DNA of 9,182 bases from an uncultured Clostridia bacterium (lineage in GTDB: Bacteria > Bacillota > Clostridia > UBA1381): contig CALXUL010000303.1 of the NCBI GenBank assembly GCA_944391635.1, positions 1 through 9,182 on the forward strand, in the 5' to 3' direction. The translations under genes and the position numbers were made by a program. The number at the start of each line of letters is the position of its first letter. The first letter of the stretch is position 1. Of the stretch, positions 6,933 to 9,182 are shown in pieces. The notes below the pieces were generated by a model. It saw only the letters and a list, made by a program, of their open reading frames with translations, was not told where the DNA came from and ran no database searches.

Positions 6933-7376
6933 ATGAGGATAGTAATACAAAGGGTACTTGAAGCGTCGGTAAAAGTCGATGGCAAAGTGGTAGGCGAAAT
7001 CGGCGAGGGGCTGTTGATACTTTTGGGAGTGGCTGACACCGATACAGACGAGGATATTAAATTTCTTGCCGAAAAAGCTGCCGGGCTCAGGATTTTTCGT
7101 GACGAAAATGATAAAATGAATCTTTCGGTCAATGACATTGGCGGCGAGGTATTGATAGTTAGTCAGTTTACCCTTTACGGCGATTGCCGAAAAGGGAGAA
7201 GACCAAGTTTTGATAAAGCCGGAAAACCAGAATTTGCTGAAGCAATGTATAATAAATTTATAGCATATATGAAAACTCTTGTACCCAAGGTGGAATCTGG
7301 AGAGTTTGGTGCGGATATGAAGGTATCGCTGATAAATAACGGACCGGTGACATTAATAATTGATGGAAAGTCATAA
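6933..7376 (+). CDS. dtd: D-aminoacyl-tRNA deacylase
   Basis: Dtd releases D-amino acids (and glycine mischarged on tRNA-Ala) from tRNA, protecting translation. The protein has 147 residues, the usual size, and starts with the family N-terminus MRIVIQRVLEASVKV. The two active-site motifs are SQFTLYGD (77-84) and NGPVT (136-140). The latter provides the Gly-cisPro pair G137-P138 that enforces chirality. RRPSFDKA (89-96) is also conserved. GAGGTTGGA just upstream serves ATG 6933. It is the last gene of the + strand run, and a convergent lipoprotein gene lies beyond a terminator region. Confidence 0.96.
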   Translation: MRIVIQRVLEASVKVDGKVVGEIGEGLLILLGVADTDTDEDIKFLAEKAAGLRIFRDENDKMNLSVNDIGGEVLIVSQFTLYGDCRKGRRPSFDKAGKPEFAEAMYNKFIAYMKTLVPKVESGEFGADMKVSLINNGPVTLIIDGKS

Positions 7377-7420
7377 AATTTTAGAAAAAAATACATTATT
7401 AAAAAAAACTCCTCAAAAAA

Positions 7421-7463
7421 ATGATATGCCCCAAAAAGCAGTTGATTTTTGAAGGCATATCAT
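7421..7463 (-). terminator. Intrinsic terminator of the - strand lipoprotein gene
   Basis: ATGATATGCC (7421-7430) and GGCATATCAT (7454-7463) form a perfect 10-bp stem. Inside it, CAAAAA (7432-7437) pairs with TTTTTG (7446-7451) around an 8-base loop. Read on the - strand, the hairpin comes 18 bp after the lipoprotein stop codon and is followed by an uninterrupted run of T (complement of 7415-7420), as expected of a Rho-independent terminator. On the + strand the bases after the hairpin are mostly A, so the U-tract serves the - strand only. Confidence 0.8.
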
Positions 7464-7491
7464 AAAAAGAGTACGGGGCTTTTATTTGTTT
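7428..7491 (+). terminator. Possible overlapping + strand terminator after dtd
   Basis: GCCCC (7428-7432) can pair with GGGGC (7475-7479), which is followed directly by TTTTATTTGTTT (7480-7491). This would terminate + strand transcripts from dtd. The stem is only 5 bp with a long loop, although the CAAAAA/TTTTTG pair could fold inside that loop. It uses bases that the stronger - strand hairpin also needs, so the two structures are alternatives. Confidence 0.35.
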
Positions 7492-7757
7492 CCGGTCATA
7501 TCGCCTACAGCATTTTCAACGCCGTCTACAGCGTCCTTAACAGCATTTCCGGCACCGTCAACTAAACTGTCTGCTGCATCGCCCATGTTATCCATTCCGT
7601 CTTTTGCAGCATCAGATGCTTTATCAGTAGGATTAGATGATGGTGTAGATGTAGCAGCAGGTGACGGAGTTGCTTTAGTTCCGGAATCATTTGCGCCGCA
7701 GCCTGTAAGTGCCAGTGCGGCAATAGATGCAATTATTAGTATTTTTATTGTTTTCAT
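7482..7757 (-). CDS. Small lipoprotein with four 11-residue repeats
   Basis: The 91-residue product starts with a basic MKTIK and a hydrophobic stretch ending in the lipobox LTGC, so C20 should be lipidated and the mature protein anchored outside the cytoplasmic membrane. Residues 24-46 are a linker rich in Thr, Ser, Pro and Ala. Residues 49-91 are four consecutive 11-residue units beginning DAAKD, DAADS, NAVKD and NAVGD, with alanine/valine at positions 2-3 and acidic residues recurring. That spacing suits an amphipathic helix of the LEA or apolipoprotein type, which is a resemblance and not a family assignment. GAAAGGAA (complement of 7766-7773) is a good ribosome binding site. It is convergent with dtd and divergent from the exported repeat protein. 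The function is unknown. Confidence 0.82.
   Translation of the reverse strand: MKTIKILIIASIAALALTGCGANDSGTKATPSPAATSTPSSNPTDKASDAAKDGMDNMGDAADSLVDGAGNAVKDAVDGVENAVGDMTGNK
7485..7613 (-). repeat. Four tandem 33-bp (11-residue) coding repeats
   Basis: Reading down the - strand the units are 7613-7581, 7580-7548, 7547-7515 and 7514-7485 (the last one residue short). The protein units begin DAAKDGMDNMG, DAADSLVDGAG, NAVKDAVDGVE and NAVGDMTGNK. Some identity is kept at the DNA level: on the + strand, ACAGCATTT recurs 33 bp apart near 7507 and 7540. Confidence 0.7.
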
Positions 7758-7772
7758 TATTGATGTTCCTTT

Positions 7773-7788
7773 CTGTAATTGATTACAG
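7773..7788. promoter_or_regulatory. Perfect 16-bp palindrome, candidate operator
   Basis: CTGTAAT-TG-ATTACAG is a perfect inverted repeat with 7-bp arms and a 2-bp centre. It touches the ribosome binding site of the - strand lipoprotein gene and lies at the expected transcription start for a -10 box at 7793-7798. The position suits a repressor site. As RNA it could also fold into a short hairpin beside the ribosome binding site. No regulator can be named. Confidence 0.45.
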
Positions 7789-7792
7789 ATAT

Positions 7793-7798
7793 ATTATA
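7793..7798 (-). promoter_or_regulatory. Candidate -10 box for the lipoprotein gene
   Basis: The - strand reads TATAAT here, about 35 bp before the start codon. No good -35 hexamer sits 16-18 bp upstream. A second TATAAT lies at 7818-7823, also without a clear -35. The region is so AT-rich that chance matches are likely. Confidence 0.3.
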
Positions 7799-7800
7799 TA

Positions 7801-7902
7801 ACTTTAAAGTGAAAAATATTATAAAAAAATTTTCAAAGTCCGGAACTTTTTTCAAAATTTAACGTCTAAATAAATGTAAGTCGCAAGAAATGGCTTTAAA
7901 GT
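7801..7902. repeat. Short CTTTAAAGT repeat pair in the divergent intergenic region
   Basis: ACTTTAAAGT at 7801-7810 is a perfect 10-bp palindrome. Its core CTTTAAAGT recurs at 7894-7902, 92 bp away. The two copies sit on either side of the gap between the lipoprotein and the exported-protein gene (7758-7936), a 179-bp region in which I see no gene. They may be binding sites or chance in AT-rich DNA. Confidence 0.3.
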
Positions 7903-7936
7903 ACTTAAATAAAAAACCTAAAGGGAGGCAAAAAAA

Positions 7937-9182
7937 ATGAAAAAAATTATTGTATTTTTACTTACTGCGGCATTGCTGAGTTCGGCAGCAGTTTTTGCGG
8001 AGGATGTAGCTGAACAGGTACCGGTTAGCGAAGGCGCAGTTGAAAGCACACAGAGAAGTTCAGTATACATTAAGGTGAATGCGTCAAATTCCGAACTTAT
8101 TGAAAATGAGGACGGAACAATTTCAGCAAGCGTGACAGATGAGAATGACAACCCTGCTGAGATAATAGTTTCTGAAGATACTTTGGTGCTTGATGCAAAC
8201 GGAGAAAAGGCTGAACTTACAGACGGTGCAGAGTTTACGGCATATACACTTTGGAATAAGCCGATGGTTATGATATATCCGCCTCGTTATAACGCTGATT
8301 TGATAGTTATTAACAGCGAACTTGGCAATGTTATGGTTGACGCTGATGCATATACCAAAGATGGCGACAGATACATCAATAACGCAAATACTCTTTCAAT
8401 TTCAGCAGTTGACAGCGAGATTGTTGACGCTCAGGGAAATGACTACACCGGTGAACTTGACGGAATGAATCTTGCGGTATTCTATGGCGCATCAACAAGA
8501 AGTATTCCTGCACAGGCAAACGCAGAAAAAATAGTTGTTTTAGGTGAAACCGATCTTCTTCCCGGTGAAACATATGAGGTTGAAGAGGAAACTCCGGAAG
8601 CAGATGATACTGAAGAATCAGTACAGGAAGCGGTTTCAATGTATGCAGTATCTGTTGCAACAGATATAACTGTTGAAGATGCTAATATTACAGCGTCGGA
8701 TGCTGAAGGAAACCCTGTTACATTTGGTGTAACTGAAGAAACTTTAGTTGTTGATAAAAACGGTGAAAAGACAGAACTTAAAGATGGTGACAGTTTTACC
8801 GCATATACTGTTTGGAATAAACCCACCACTATGATTTATCCGCCTCACTACACACCTGATGTGATTGTAGTAGACACAGATGAAACTGTTTCTGTAAATG
8901 TTGATGCATACACAAAGACAGAAGAAGGCTATATTAATGACGCTAATGACCTTGTAATATTTACTGATAACAGTGTTATTGTAGACCGCGATGGTAATGA
9001 ATATACCGGCGACGTTGACGGAAAAGATCTTGTAGTATTCTATACAGTATCAACAAGAAGTCTTCCGCCTCAGACAAATCCTGTAAAAGTTATTGTTTTA
9101 GGTGATTCGGGTCTTGGCATAAACGACGTGGCTAATATAGAAGAGGAAACTCCTGCTGAGCTTGCAGTAGGTGATGTTAAAG
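7937..9182 (+). CDS. Exported protein with two long tandem repeats (3' end outside window)
   Basis: The frame is open from ATG 7937 to the right edge (415 residues plus one base), so the protein is truncated here. AAGGGAGGC at 7921-7929 is a strong ribosome binding site. Residues 1-21 form a signal peptide (KK, hydrophobic core, AVFA before E22) without a lipobox. Two homologous units follow, at about residues 43-203 and 237-389, with a period of about 186. Shared landmarks are FTAYTxWNKP, MIYPPxY, VDADAYTK/VDAYTK, a YIN segment, YTGxxDG, VFY, STRS, PxQ and VLG. Each unit is followed by a linker containing EEETP. The sequence is acidic and rich in Val, Thr and Asp, with a beta-sheet look. I recall similar units in exported proteins of gut Clostridia that end in copper-amine-oxidase-N-like (stalk) domains, but the C-terminus is outside the window. 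No enzyme motif is visible. Confidence 0.88.
   Translation, partial: MKKIIVFLLTAALLSSAAVFAEDVAEQVPVSEGAVESTQRSSVYIKVNASNSELIENEDGTISASVTDENDNPAEIIVSEDTLVLDANGEKAELTDGAEFTAYTLWNKPMVMIYPPRYNADLIVINSELGNVMVDADAYTKDGDRYINNANTLSISAVDSEIVDAQGNDYTGELDGMNLAVFYGASTRSIPAQANAEKIVVLGETDLLPGETYEVEEETPEADDTEESVQEAVSMYAVSVATDITVEDANITASDAEGNPVTFGVTEETLVVDKNGEKTELKDGDSFTAYTVWNKPTTMIYPPHYTPDVIVVDTDETVSVNVDAYTKTEEGYINDANDLVIFTDNSVIVDRDGNEYTGDVDGKDLVVFYTVSTRSLPPQTNPVKVIVLGDSGLGINDVANIEEETPAELAVGDVK
8063..8545 (+). repeat. Repeat unit 1 of the exported protein
   Basis: This covers residues 43-203. Landmarks are W106 in LWNKP, YPPRY at 114-118, DADAYTK at 135-141, YTGELDG at 170-176, and STRSIPAQ at 186-193. The unit ends in VVLG. 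The acidic linker at about 204-234 follows. Confidence 0.75.
8645..9103 (+). repeat. Repeat unit 2 of the exported protein
   Basis: This covers residues 237-389. The matching landmarks are W293 in VWNKP, YPPHY at 301-305, VDAYTK at 322-327, YTGDVDG at 356-362, and STRSLPPQ at 372-379. The unit ends in VIVLG. Landmarks are offset from unit 1 by 186-187 residues. Nucleotide identity persists in patches, such as TCAACAAGAAGT in both copies. Confidence 0.75.

Noticed and set aside
7486..7782. A 98-codon open frame on the + strand across the lipoprotein gene
   Set aside because: It is the mirror of the - strand gene, whose lipobox, ribosome binding site, 11-mer repeats and terminator are all coherent. 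The + frame has low-complexity Ala/Ser/Pro content and no ribosome binding site.
7377..7936. A riboswitch, small RNA or mobile-element boundary around the strand switch
   Set aside because: I see only terminator hairpins, short palindromes and AT-rich DNA. There are no transposase remnants, no long terminal inverted repeats and no aptamer-like conserved core.
8376..8829. Two - strand open frames opposite the exported-protein gene
   Set aside because: They lie opposite a + strand frame with a signal peptide and internally conserved repeats. Their translations are biased and have no recognisable features.
1..9182. CRISPR arrays, tRNA or rRNA genes, toxin-antitoxin or phage-defence genes
   Set aside because: No regularly spaced repeats or tRNA-like cloverleaf sequences were noticed by eye. 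Nearly all coding space is taken by recognised metabolic genes or the three described uncharacterised proteins.

Overview
The window reads as a stretch of chromosome from a low-GC Gram-positive bacterium of the class Clostridia, probably an anaerobic gut-type organism. This rests on several signs: AT-rich coding sequence with frequent ATA codons, AGGAGG-like ribosome binding sites, a PurA variant that I recall from Lachnospiraceae-like genomes, the trmK/Nif3-family gene pair found in Firmicutes, and an exported protein of a style common in gut Clostridia. The genus cannot be read from the sequence alone.

Bases 1-7376 are a tightly packed series of genes, all on the + strand. It opens with the C-terminal part of purB (adenylosuccinate lyase) and purA (adenylosuccinate synthetase), which together convert IMP to AMP. 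Next is an unrecognised protein with two predicted membrane helices. After a stem-loop come trmK (tRNA A22 N1-methyltransferase) and a Nif3/DUF34-family metal protein, whose reading frames overlap by ATGA. The following block, queF-queC-queD-queE-folE, is a complete set of enzymes for making preQ1, the queuosine precursor, from GTP: FolE, then QueD, QueE, QueC and finally QueF. The block ends with dtd (D-aminoacyl-tRNA deacylase). Gene gaps are mostly under 25 bp and two pairs overlap, so much of the run is probably co-transcribed. TrmK, the Que enzymes and Dtd all act on tRNA or its precursors.

Bases 7377-7936 break this pattern. A small lipoprotein gene lies on the - strand, convergent with dtd. 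The gap between the two genes holds a hairpin that fits a - strand terminator, plus an overlapping alternative stem that could terminate the + strand run. The lipoprotein's C-terminal half is four consecutive 11-residue repeats. Its upstream region carries a perfect 16-bp palindrome and AT-rich promoter-like sequence, and is shared with a divergent + strand gene.

From 7937 to the right edge runs a large exported protein, truncated by the window end. It has a signal peptide and two copies of a repeat unit about 186 residues long that I cannot assign to a named domain. This protein and the 11-mer lipoprotein are the least explained parts of the window. The rest is well-understood housekeeping and tRNA-modification metabolism, and I see no mobile element, CRISPR array, tRNA or rRNA. 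No gene-free stretch exceeds 300 bp.
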